A stretch of 64,000 bases of DNA from positions 4,402,001-4,466,000 of the forward strand of contig NZ_CP110011.1 in assembly GCF_025947345.1 (NCBI RefSeq). The letters are read 5' to 3'. Positions 10,101 through 17,924 of this stretch are shown one piece after another. Position 1 is the stretch's first letter. The number at the start of each line of letters is the position of its first letter. This DNA comes from Flavobacterium sp. N502536. Lineage in GTDB: Bacteria > Bacteroidota > Bacteroidia > Flavobacteriales > Flavobacteriaceae. The position numbers and the translations under genes are program-made. The notes under the pieces are model-generated. The model was not told the origin of the DNA. It made no database searches and saw only the letters and a program-made list of their open reading frames with translations.

Positions 10101-10294
10101 TTTTAATGACTTCTTTCGCTTTTATTTCAGGCTTAATTCCTTTGTGTATCGCCTCAGGTGCCGGTGCTATTGGTAACCGTTCGATAGGTACTGCAGCCGC
10201 CGGAGGAATGCTTATAGGAACGGTCTTCGGGCTTGTAATCATTCCGGGACTTTATATCCTGTTTGCCAAATTTGAAAAAGCATTGAAAAAATAA
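7181..10294 (+). CDS. RND multidrug efflux permease (HAE1 family)
   Basis: A full-length 1037-residue AcrB/MexF-type proton antiporter with twelve transmembrane segments, a first helix starting at residue 10, and two large periplasmic loops. TM4 carries GIVVDNAIVVVE with Asp409 at the position of AcrB Asp407; the next residue is Asn where AcrB has a second Asp. TM10 carries GLLAKNAILIVEFA, supplying the proton-relay lysine. It lies between the adaptor gene and the channel gene (6-base gap to the latter), so the three should be translated together. The Asp-to-Asn change is a natural variant in some members and does not by itself imply loss of function. Confidence 0.93.
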   Translation: MIELFIKRKILSLIISVMIVLLGILALFQLPITQFPDIVPPSVTVTAKYTGANAEVSANAVALPLERAINGVPGMTYMSTVTSNDGLTLIQVFFEVGTDPDLAAVNVQNRVTTILDELPEEVIRAGVTTEKEVNSMLMYLNITSTDKTQDEQFIFNFTDINILQELKRIDGVGRAEIMGQKEYSMRVWLDPQKMLSYAISANEVIASLQKQNISAAPGKVGEGSGQLDNQLQYVIKYGGKFYEPKQYEEIPLRANSDGTILRLKDISKIEFGSMSYGMVSKTDGKPSASIMLKQRPGSNASEVIASVKEKMAELQKTSFPPGMDYNIAYDVSRFLDASIDEVLKTLIEAFILVAFVVFIFLQDWRSTLIPVLAVPVALIGSFAFMSMMGFSINLLTLFALVLSIGIVVDNAIVVVEAVHVKISEEHMAPLPATISAMKEITGAVIAITIVMSAVFIPVAFLSGPVGVFYRQFSLTMAISIVISGINALTLTPALCAILLKPHNPEEKKNSLINRFFNSFNTWFDKVTAGYIRILSKFADRTTVTAGLLVLFCLLTWGTSKFVPAGFIPSEDQGMVYVSVTTPQGATVERTEKVLDEVTRLAKEIKGVDNVTTLAGYSIVTEIAGASYGMGMINLKDWSDRDISVNEFIAKLGEKTKNISDAQIEIFAPPTVPGFGNTSGFELRLLDKSGGTITNTDAVTKNFIKELNAAPEIQNSFSSFDATFPQYLIHIDYDLAAKKGISVDNAMSTLQTMLGSFYATNFIRFSQMYKVMVQASPQFRKNPESILDMYLKNDAGEMVPFSTFIKLERVYGPEVLTRYNMYMSAMINGEPAEGYSSGEAIAAVEKIAAEKLPSRFELEWSGMTREEILSGNQTIYIFALCILFVYLLLAAQYESLLLPFPVLLSLPVGVFGSYLALLMVGLDNNIYAQVALVMLIGLLAKNAILIVEFAMAQNKIGRDITEAAIEGARLRFRPILMTSFAFISGLIPLCIASGAGAIGNRSIGTAAAGGMLIGTVFGLVIIPGLYILFAKFEKALKK

Positions 10295-10300
10295 TATATA

Positions 10301-11800
10301 ATGAAAAATACACTAAATCAATATAAAATAGCTCTTCATCTCAACTATAAGTTTAAGATGTTCGCGCTCATTCTGGTAACCGGAATGCTGCTGCTGACTG
10401 CCTGTTCTGCTCCAAAAGTGAACGACAACCTGGCCGCTAAACCCTTGCCAAAGAATTTTGATGTGATCTCAAAAAAAACTGCTGACAGCGGAACACCATT
10501 TGTTCCGCTGCAAACAGCCGCTTATTTCAAAGATGATAAATTAGAAAAATTACTAGATAAAGCTGTCGCTCAGAATCCGGATTATTTAGTAATGGAGCAG
10601 CGCATTTTAATCGCCAACTCTCATTTGAAAGTAGCCAAACTTGCTTTACGGCCTTCTTTTGATCTTCAGACAGATGCTTCCGGAACACGTTACGGGAAGT
10701 ACACTATGGAAGGTGTTGGAAACTTTGATACCAATTTGTCTCAAAACATATCCGAAAGACAGCGAATTGCAACGGGCGCTACTCCTAACCTATTTTTAGG
10801 AGGAAAAGTGTCTTGGGAAGCCGATATATGGGGTAAACTAAGCAACCGAAAAAAAGCAGCACGTCAAAGATACTTTGCTTCACAACAAGGAATGCGATTA
10901 CTGAAAACCAAACTCCTAAGTGATATAGCTGAACTTTATTACGAGCTGGTAGCTTTAGACAAACAGGCTGTAATTTACAAGAGAAACTTAGATACACAGC
11001 AGCATGCCCTTGATATTATTTCGGCACAGCGATCTGTTGGAAAAGCAACAGAACTAGCTGTACAGCAGTTTAATGCTCAAAACAATAATATACTTGCAGA
11101 AGCAGAACAACTCAATCTGAAAATTAACCAAACCGAAAAGGCACTGCTTACACTGCTTGGAGAGTACGGAGGAAAAGTCGAAAGAAGTGCTGAGTTTTTA
11201 TCCGGTCATCTTAAAGTTTTAAATCAAAAAATAAGTGTAGACTCTATCATTCACCAAAGACCTGATGTTTCTGAAGCTTACTTTGAATTAATGGCCACAA
11301 ATGCTGATGCAAAATCTGCACGTGCTGCCTTTTTTCCCACTTTAAACTTAGGCGGATATGTGGGTATGAACTCTTTTTCGTTTTCTACTTTTTTTGACAG
11401 CGGTTCGTTTGCCTGGCAATTGCTTGGCGGAATCACTGCTCCGGTATTCAACAAAGGACAAATCAAACAGGAGTTTTTTACGGCTAACCGAAGACAGGAG
11501 ATTTCTTTTTTGCAGTATCAAAACACCATCACAACAGCCTATAATGAGCTAAGTGCTTTGCTGCACCGAACCGAAGCTTTTGAAGATGTGTTGAAGTACA
11601 AGTCCAAAGAAATTGAACATCTGGAGATTGCAGTCAATGTTTCAAATGATTTATACCTTAACGGATATGCCAATTATCTCGAAATCATCAGTGCCCAAAA
11701 AAACAAACTGCAGGCCGAACTCGATTTTGTTGACATTCAGCTGAAAAATGCAAACGCACAGATTTTACTTTATAAAGCCTTAGGTGGAGGAATGGAGTAA
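10301..11800 (+). CDS. Outer-membrane efflux channel (TolC/OprM family lipoprotein)
   Basis: A 499-residue product of the NodT/OprM branch: lipobox LLLTACS, then two repeats rich in coiled-coil sequence typical of the trimeric channel. Features include TAYFKDDKLEKLLDKAVAQNPD near the start and an IQLKNANAQILLYKALGGG end. The start chosen lies 6 bases after the permease stop; an internal ATG at 10358 would give a shorter signal peptide ending at the same lipobox and is equally plausible. It completes the tripartite pump and is followed by a strong terminator. Confidence 0.9.
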   Translation: MKNTLNQYKIALHLNYKFKMFALILVTGMLLLTACSAPKVNDNLAAKPLPKNFDVISKKTADSGTPFVPLQTAAYFKDDKLEKLLDKAVAQNPDYLVMEQRILIANSHLKVAKLALRPSFDLQTDASGTRYGKYTMEGVGNFDTNLSQNISERQRIATGATPNLFLGGKVSWEADIWGKLSNRKKAARQRYFASQQGMRLLKTKLLSDIAELYYELVALDKQAVIYKRNLDTQQHALDIISAQRSVGKATELAVQQFNAQNNNILAEAEQLNLKINQTEKALLTLLGEYGGKVERSAEFLSGHLKVLNQKISVDSIIHQRPDVSEAYFELMATNADAKSARAAFFPTLNLGGYVGMNSFSFSTFFDSGSFAWQLLGGITAPVFNKGQIKQEFFTANRRQEISFLQYQNTITTAYNELSALLHRTEAFEDVLKYKSKEIEHLEIAVNVSNDLYLNGYANYLEIISAQKNKLQAELDFVDIQLKNANAQILLYKALGGGME

Positions 11801-11870
11801 GACTTCGTATTTCAGAGTTTCTGTTAAATGTTAAATGTGAGATGTGAAACTTTAAATCTGCTTAAACAAA

Positions 11871-11902
11871 GAACCCCGTTTCTATACTGAAACGGGGTTC
11901 TT
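11871..11902. terminator. Bidirectional terminator
   Basis: A perfect 12-bp stem (11871-11882 with 11889-11900), 6-base loop, is followed by a T-rich stretch on the plus strand and preceded by an A-rich stretch. It lies between the plus-strand efflux operon and the convergent small gene at 11930. Confidence 0.88.
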
Positions 11903-11929
11903 GTTTTATTTTATAACTGTTGAAAAACC

Positions 11930-12178
11930 TTATTTGAAAAACGATATGGTATCGGTTAGGTTTTCTCTATGGATAAAAGCTGTAATAAACTCCTGAACTT
12001 CATTAGTACTTTCAGATGGAGTTTCAAAAGAGTTGATGTGAAATTCATCATCCTGATCCAGGATATGTATGATTTCTGTGTACCCTTTAGAAATCAAACT
12101 TCCTTTAAGTTTAATGATATTCAACTGTTGGCGACCATCTAATTCCTTGCGAACTTTTAGTTTTATAGCTTTTTCCAT
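11930..12178 (-). CDS. Small hypothetical protein
   Basis: An 82-residue soluble protein with no signal peptide and no recognised domain. It is rich in K, E, I and T, with a predicted beta-alpha pattern and an FFK end. It stands alone between the efflux operon and the catabolic gene array, with its own 210-base upstream region. The coding status is supported by a clean start, a terminator just beyond its stop, and ordinary composition. The function is unknown. Confidence 0.5.
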   Translation of the reverse strand: MEKAIKLKVRKELDGRQQLNIIKLKGSLISKGYTEIIHILDQDDEFHINSFETPSESTNEVQEFITAFIHRENLTDTISFFK

Positions 12179-12388
12179 AGTAGATGTTTTTAAATTGATA
12201 AACCTTTAGCCTACTATCAAATTTAATTATTATTCTTTTGACTAGTTGTTAAAAAAATATTCATCTGTCATTATTTATTAACAAACTATAAACAATCGTC
12301 CAAAAAGCCTATCCATATCTATCACCGAAAATCCAAAAACTCGTTCGCTGCGGCCTATTGAAGAAACTAAAAACTCATCAGCTTCAGG

Positions 12389-15340
12389 CTATTTTAATGC
12401 TTTAAACAAAATCTCCACAGGATGCTGTGCTTTTCGGCCTGTACCGTCTGCAATCTGGTGTCTGCAGCTGGTTCCCGAAGCAGAGATTAAGGTAGCTTCT
12501 TCCTCAGAACGGATTGTTGGAAACAAAACCAGCTCACCTATTTGCATCGATAGCTCATAGTGCTCTTTTTCATATCCGAAAGATCCCGCCATACCACAAC
12601 AGCCACTCGGAATGTTCAATACCGTGTAATTCTCGGGCAAGCTTAGGATTTTTTTGAGCGGTACTAATGATGATAAGGCTTTCTGAAAACAATGTCCATG
12701 CATACGCACACGCTCTGACTTCGCTGTAAAGCTGTCTGACGAAATTCTTCCTTCTTCGAGTTCTTTGGCTAAAAATTCCTCAATTAGAAACGTTCTTGCT
12801 GCGAATGTTTTTGCTTTTGTTTTTAATTCCCCACGGCACAAATCAGGATATTCGTCACGAAAAGTTAATATCGCCGACGGTTCTATTCCGATCAGAATAC
12901 CACCCTCAGGAATCGCCAATTCGAAGTTTCTGATGTTCTGTTCGGCTATTTCACGCGCTTCTTTTAACATTCCTTTCGAAAGATAGGTTCTCCCGCTAAT
13001 CCCTATATTTGGTATTCCAACCTCGTATCCTAAACGATTCAATAACTGAACAGCCGTCTGCCCTATTTCAACATCATAAAAGTTCAAAAATTCATCATTG
13101 TACAGGTAAACTTTACCATTTACAAAATCTCCTTTCTGGCTGTAGGCTTTCATCCATTTGGCGAAAGTAATTTTATGCATGAGAGGGAGTTTTCGTTCTG
13201 TAGCAAAGCCCGTTGCCCTTTTAATCACATTTCCAAAAGCTCCTTTGGCCGATAAGTTGTATGCCCAAGGCATCGCAGCAAACCATTGGTTAATTCTAGG
13301 GGTATTTCCAATAAGTCTGGAACGGAACTTTACTCCGTTTTTATCATGATATTGTTGTAATGTTTCGGCCTTTAGCTTTGCCATATCAACATTTGAAGGG
13401 CATTCTGATTTACATCCTTTACAGCTTAAGCACAAATCGAGTACCTCCAAAAGATTGTCGTCATCAAACTTATTTGCTTTTGTCGAGTTGCTTATGGTTT
13501 CTCTCAGCATATTTGCTCTCGCACGCGTGGTATGTTTTTCATCCCTAGTAGCCATATAACTCGGACACATGGTACCCCCGCTTTTTTCGGTTTTTCTACA
13601 ATCTCCCGATCCGTTGCACATCTCAGCTGCCCGTAGAATTCCGTTATGCTCCGAAAAATCAAAATAGGTTTCCGGCATTGGAGTGTCCTGTCCGGGAGTA
13701 TACCTCAAACTGGTATCCATTGGTGGTGTATTGACAATTTTCCCGGGATTAAAAACGCCCCACGGGTCCCAAACTTGTTTAATTTGGAGAAACAATTGGT
13801 AAATTTCCTCCCCTAACATCAACGGAATAAATTCGCCTCTAAGTCTTCCATCACCATGCTCACCGCTTAAGGAACCTTTGTATTTTTTTACCAGATGGGC
13901 AATATCAGTTGCAATGGTCCTGAAAATGGCAGTCCCTTCTTTGGTTTTTAAATCAATAATCGGACGCAAGTGCAATTCACCAGTTGCCGCATGTGCATAA
14001 TGTACACAGTTAAGATTTCGCTCTTTTAGAATTGCGTTAAATTCTTCGATAAACTCCGGTAAATCATTTACGTCTACTGCTGTATCTTCGATTACCGCAA
14101 CAGCTTTGGCGTCACCGGGAATGTTAGACAACAAGCCCAATCCCGCTTTTCGCAAGGCCCAGACTTTATTGGTATCCTCTCCGTAAACCACCGGAAAATG
14201 ATAGCCCAGATTTTTAGAGCGCATCAAAGCTTCCATTTCTTTGGCAATACTGTCGATTTCTTCGGGAGTATCCCTTAAAAACTCGACCGCTAAAATGGCC
14301 TGTGGGTCTCCTTTTACAAAAAAACGATTCTTACTTTGTTCAATATTTTCTTTTGTACATTCCAGAATATAATGGTCGATTAACTCTACACTATCAGGGT
14401 TGAATTTTAAAGCTTCGATATTGGCTTTAAGGGATTCATTAATGCTTTCAAAATGCACGCAAACCAGAGCCGAATAAGGTTTTAATGCCTCAACCAGATT
14501 CAATTTTATCGCTGTCGAAAAGAATAAAGTTCCTTCTGATCCTGCAATTAACTTGCAGAAATTAAACTTCTCTTCTGAATCTGTAAACGGCATTGTATCT
14601 GCCAGTAAATCTAAAGCATAACCGGTGTTTCTTCTTGGAATGGATTTTTTAGGAAAATTATCTTCAAACAAAATTCGGTTTGATGTTGCCGATAAAATTT
14701 CTTTTGCCTGAACATAAATAGCCTGTTCCAAAGGGCTTACTACATTAATTCCGTTGCATTTATCTTCAAATTCGGCATTCGTCAAGGCGCCAAAAGTAAC
14801 TTCGTGACCATCGGCCAAAAAACCTTTGATTTCAAGTAAATGTTCGCGTGTCGATCCATAAATAACCGATCTTGCACCGCAGGCATTGTTTCCTACCATC
14901 CCGCCAATCATACAGCGATTGCTGGTGGAAGTTTCGGGTCCGAAAAACAGTTTGTACGGCTTCAAATGAAGATTGAGCTCATCGCGAATGACACCCGGTT
15001 CTACCCAAGCAGTTTTTTCCTCCTGATCAACCGATATAATTTTGGTAAACTCCTGCGAAATGTCGACAATAATTCCGTTACCCACTACCTGTCCGGCAAG
15101 TGATGTTCCGGCAGCACGTGGAATTACACTGCTTTTGTGTTCTCTTGCAAAAGCGATTATTTTCTGAATATCCTCCTTTGTTTTGGGAATCGCAACTGCC
15201 AGAGGCATTTCTTTGTAAGCGCTGGCATCAGTCGCATAAAGCAAGCGCATGGTATGATCGTAGAATAATTTACCTTCTAATTGTTTTTCTAAACTTTCAA
15301 GAGGAACAGTACCTTTAGAAAGGATATTATTGTGATTCAT
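12389..15340 (-). CDS. YdiJ-type FAD/4Fe-4S oxidoreductase, probable D-2-hydroxyglutarate dehydrogenase
   Basis: A 983-residue multidomain flavoprotein. The order is a PCMH-type FAD-binding domain (about 42-260, with PRAAGTSLAGQVVGNG), an FAD-linked oxidase C-terminal domain (about 290-560, with SGEHGDGRLRGEF), a ferredoxin-like cluster (Cys637, 640, 643, 647 in CLSCKGCKSECP), and CCG domains (GCCGMAGSFGYEKEHYE near 913). This is the plan of E. coli YdiJ, whose Pseudomonas counterpart is reported to oxidise D-2-hydroxyglutarate to 2-oxoglutarate in lysine breakdown. D-lactate or glycolate are the alternative substrates of the wider family. It is the last gene of the codirectional minus-strand array, 167 bases after the kinase-phospho-lyase gene. 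With the DUF1338 gene in the same array, D-2-hydroxyglutarate is the most likely substrate. Confidence 0.82.
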   Translation of the reverse strand: MNHNNILSKGTVPLESLEKQLEGKLFYDHTMRLLYATDASAYKEMPLAVAIPKTKEDIQKIIAFAREHKSSVIPRAAGTSLAGQVVGNGIIVDISQEFTKIISVDQEEKTAWVEPGVIRDELNLHLKPYKLFFGPETSTSNRCMIGGMVGNNACGARSVIYGSTREHLLEIKGFLADGHEVTFGALTNAEFEDKCNGINVVSPLEQAIYVQAKEILSATSNRILFEDNFPKKSIPRRNTGYALDLLADTMPFTDSEEKFNFCKLIAGSEGTLFFSTAIKLNLVEALKPYSALVCVHFESINESLKANIEALKFNPDSVELIDHYILECTKENIEQSKNRFFVKGDPQAILAVEFLRDTPEEIDSIAKEMEALMRSKNLGYHFPVVYGEDTNKVWALRKAGLGLLSNIPGDAKAVAVIEDTAVDVNDLPEFIEEFNAILKERNLNCVHYAHAATGELHLRPIIDLKTKEGTAIFRTIATDIAHLVKKYKGSLSGEHGDGRLRGEFIPLMLGEEIYQLFLQIKQVWDPWGVFNPGKIVNTPPMDTSLRYTPGQDTPMPETYFDFSEHNGILRAAEMCNGSGDCRKTEKSGGTMCPSYMATRDEKHTTRARANMLRETISNSTKANKFDDDNLLEVLDLCLSCKGCKSECPSNVDMAKLKAETLQQYHDKNGVKFRSRLIGNTPRINQWFAAMPWAYNLSAKGAFGNVIKRATGFATERKLPLMHKITFAKWMKAYSQKGDFVNGKVYLYNDEFLNFYDVEIGQTAVQLLNRLGYEVGIPNIGISGRTYLSKGMLKEAREIAEQNIRNFELAIPEGGILIGIEPSAILTFRDEYPDLCRGELKTKAKTFAARTFLIEEFLAKELEEGRISSDSFTAKSERVRMHGHCFQKALSSLVPLKKILSLPENYTVLNIPSGCCGMAGSFGYEKEHYELSMQIGELVLFPTIRSEEEATLISASGTSCRHQIADGTGRKAQHPVEILFKALK

Positions 15341-15365
15341 TTTAATACTTTAAATTAAGTAAGCT

Positions 15366-15466
15366 GTCATTTCGACCGAAGAGAGAAATCACACGAGAAA
15401 CTCGACAAAGAAGCTTCCATTCTGCATGGAATCCCGCTTGTGATTTCTCCCTTCGGTCGAAATGAC
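15366..15466. repeat. Long inverted repeat between catabolic genes
   Basis: Two 28-base arms (15366-15393 and 15439-15466) are complementary with one mismatch, separated by 45 bases. The arms carry the motif GTCATTTCGACCGAAG, which resembles interspersed palindromes common in Flavobacterium intergenic DNA. It fills the gap between the fusion gene and the FAD oxidoreductase gene and might form a transcript hairpin or a REP-like element. Confidence 0.85.
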
Positions 15467-15507
15467 AACATTGTGTTTAAACTTCAGGGCTATGTGTTAA
15501 ACGTTTT

Positions 15508-17805
15508 TTACAATTCGCTCAAAGCGATATCTAAAAATTTCACCATTTCATCAGCATTCTGTTTGTTGAATGTCATGGGTGGCTTTATTTTCAAAACATT
15601 GTGTAAAGGTCCGTCGGTACTTAATAAATATCCCTGAGCTTTCATTTTTTCTACTACAATATCAATTTCAGGAACAGCGGGCTCCATCGTGCTTTTATCT
15701 TTTACCATTTCGGCACCAATAAACAATCCATGTCCGCGCACATCACTGATAATTGGGTATTTGGCCATTAAACCTCTTAACCCATTCATTAAATGATTCC
15801 CTGTTTCCAAAGCATGCTGCTGCATTTCTTCTTCCTGAATTACATCCAGTACCGCCAAACCTGTGGTCATGGATACGGGATTACCTCCAAAAGTGTTGAA
15901 ATATTCCATACCGTTGTTGAAAGAATCAGCAATTTCCTCTGTTACAATCACAGCCGCTAATGGATGTCCATTACCAATTGGTTTTCCTAAAACAACTATA
16001 TCCGGAACTACATTTTGCAATTCAAAGCCCCAAAAATGGTCGCCTATTCTTCCAAATCCAACCTGAACTTCGTCGGCAATACAAACTCCACCGGCAGCTC
16101 TGACATGGTCATACACTGTTTTTAGATAATTTTCCGGTAACGGAATCTGTCCTCCAACTCCCAATAAAGTTTCACAAATAAATACAGCCGGAGCCTTGTC
16201 TTCTTTTTTTAGTTCTTCTATAATTCGTTGTACATCGGCTGCGTATTTTTCTCCCGCATTGGTATCTCCATATTTATAAGGTCCACGATATAAATCGGGA
16301 TTGATTGCTTTGTGTATCCAAGGCATCTGACCAAATCCGCCTTTGCTGTCAAATTTATACGGACTCATTTCCATCGCCACAGTAGAGGTTCCGTGGTAGG
16401 CATGATCCAGTACAATAATATCTTTTTGTTTGGTAAAATGACGGCTCATTCGAATGGCCAGATCGTTGGCTTCACTACCCGAATTCACAAAGTAACAAAC
16501 ACTCAGTTTAGCCGGCAATGTTGCGGTAAGTTTCTCTGCATAAGCTGTTATAGCGTCATTTAAATATCGGGTATTGGTATTTAAAGTAGCGATTTGTTTT
16601 TGCATTTTTCGAACGACTACCGGATGACAATGCCCTACATGCGAAGGATTATTAACACAATCCACAAAGGTTCTCCCCTTATCATCGTATAGATATTGCA
16701 AAGCTCCTTTTACTATTTTTAATTTATCCTGATACCCAATGCTTAGATTACGTCCAATTCTTTTTTTACGAACCTCCAATAAATCGCTATAATCATCGGC
16801 AGTAATCAATCCTTCAAAACCACAGGCTTTTCTAAAAGCATCCTGAGCCTTGATAGGGTTAATTTGAATGAGTTTGAACAACAAATCCCAGGCTGGTTTT
16901 TCGGTAATAAAATGGTGCTCGTTGTTGCTGTCTAATGAGGCATTGTACGCCGATTGTGTTACACTGATGCAAAGTCTTCCGGCAATCAGATAATACAACA
17001 AATCGACTTCCTGCTCTGTTAAGGCATATGATTTATGATATCCCGCTACTAGCAATGCCGCAACTGCCAAAGGATCTTCCTCGTCCAACATGGCATAAGT
17101 ACAGGCGATAGCCAGATTGTTGATTAAAGCGGTATAGACCATATCGCCAAAATCGATTAACCCACTCACGCGATTGCCCTGTACCAATACATTGTAATCG
17201 TTGGCATCGTTATGAATGTAAGCATGACGCAGGCGATGCAGCTGTGGTACAACTTCGGTATCAAATTGCAGCAGAAAATAGCCTGCAATACGTCTTTTCT
17301 CGTGATTTAATATGTGTTTCAAATTATCAGCTGCTTCACTTGCGTGGCTGATGTCCCAGGTATAATTGCGGTGCATGGCAGGATGTGAGAAGTCCTGTAA
17401 CGCATGATCCATCTTACCTAAAAAGCTTCCCAAATCATACTGCAATTCACTTGTTTTGGCTTTCTCATCAACCCAAAAAACACCCTCTAAAAAATTTAAA
17501 ATTCTGATATAATAGGTTTGGGAACCGCTAACAATTTTGGTTAGCTCTTCCCCGTGTTTGTTGATGCTGAAATGCTGAAAACAATCTGAAATATTGCTCT
17601 TTTTAAGATGCTGAATAATGTTAATCTGCGCTTCTAAAAAAGGAAACGGGTGACTTTCGTTTGATACTTTTAGAATGTACTTTTCATTCTTCTCATTCGA
17701 TAAAAGAAAGTTCAGTTCGTCATATCCATTTAATGCTTTTACGGTAACGATTAATCCGTAATGTTCTTTTACTAAATCCTGAATAGCTGCTTCTGAAAAA
17801 ATCAT
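15508..17805 (-). CDS. Fused hydroxylysine-kinase-like and AGXT2L-like phospho-lyase (PLP) protein
   Basis: A 765-residue fusion. Residues 1-335 are an APH-fold kinase of the hydroxylysine kinase (HYKK/AGPHD1) type: Lys46 in YILKVSN, catalytic loop HNDANDYN (198-205), metal site IDFGD (Asp218). Residues 340-765 are a class III aminotransferase fold closest to human AGXT2L1/AGXT2L2, with NSGSEAND (441-448), DEVQVGFGR (from 578), PLP lysine 608 in [22 protein letters not shown], and LLSTDGP (from 727). AGXT2L enzymes are phospho-lyases: AGXT2L2 cleaves 5-phosphohydroxylysine to 2-aminoadipate semialdehyde, AGXT2L1 cleaves phosphoethanolamine. The fusion joins consecutive steps. Some proteobacterial relatives are longer, with a peptidase-like insert that is absent here. 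The neighbours favour hydroxylysine; ethanolamine is the alternative. Confidence 0.85.
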   Translation of the reverse strand: MIFSEAAIQDLVKEHYGLIVTVKALNGYDELNFLLSNEKNEKYILKVSNESHPFPFLEAQINIIQHLKKSNISDCFQHFSINKHGEELTKIVSGSQTYYIRILNFLEGVFWVDEKAKTSELQYDLGSFLGKMDHALQDFSHPAMHRNYTWDISHASEAADNLKHILNHEKRRIAGYFLLQFDTEVVPQLHRLRHAYIHNDANDYNVLVQGNRVSGLIDFGDMVYTALINNLAIACTYAMLDEEDPLAVAALLVAGYHKSYALTEQEVDLLYYLIAGRLCISVTQSAYNASLDSNNEHHFITEKPAWDLLFKLIQINPIKAQDAFRKACGFEGLITADDYSDLLEVRKKRIGRNLSIGYQDKLKIVKGALQYLYDDKGRTFVDCVNNPSHVGHCHPVVVRKMQKQIATLNTNTRYLNDAITAYAEKLTATLPAKLSVCYFVNSGSEANDLAIRMSRHFTKQKDIIVLDHAYHGTSTVAMEMSPYKFDSKGGFGQMPWIHKAINPDLYRGPYKYGDTNAGEKYAADVQRIIEELKKEDKAPAVFICETLLGVGGQIPLPENYLKTVYDHVRAAGGVCIADEVQVGFGRIGDHFWGFELQNVVPDIVVLGKPIGNGHPLAAVIVTEEIADSFNNGMEYFNTFGGNPVSMTTGLAVLDVIQEEEMQQHALETGNHLMNGLRGLMAKYPIISDVRGHGLFIGAEMVKDKSTMEPAVPEIDIVVEKMKAQGYLLSTDGPLHNVLKIKPPMTFNKQNADEMVKFLDIALSEL

Positions 17806-17844
17806 TGGTACTATATTAAATTGTTTTTGTCTGTTTTATTTTTT

Positions 17845-17920
17845 TTCGCCACGAATTTCACGAATGCGCACAAATTTCTTTAAATAGCATGAGCATAATA
17901 ATTCGTGAATTTGTGGCGAA
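17845..17920. repeat. Inverted repeat, CACGAATT family
   Basis: Arms of about 20 bases (17845-17865 and 17901-17920) are complementary apart from a small indel. They share the core CACGAATT with the hairpin at 60975-61028. No T run follows on the minus strand, so it is a repeat rather than a classic terminator for the GH42 gene. Confidence 0.75.
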
Positions 17921-17924
17921 CTTT

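Noticed and set aside
7181..10294. Pump inactivation from Asp-Asn instead of Asp-Asp in TM4
   Set aside because: The first Asp and the TM10 Lys are kept and such variants occur in working RND pumps, so this is not evidence of loss of function.
17845..17920. Terminator of the GH42 gene
   Set aside because: On the transcribed strand the hairpin is followed by A residues, not T.
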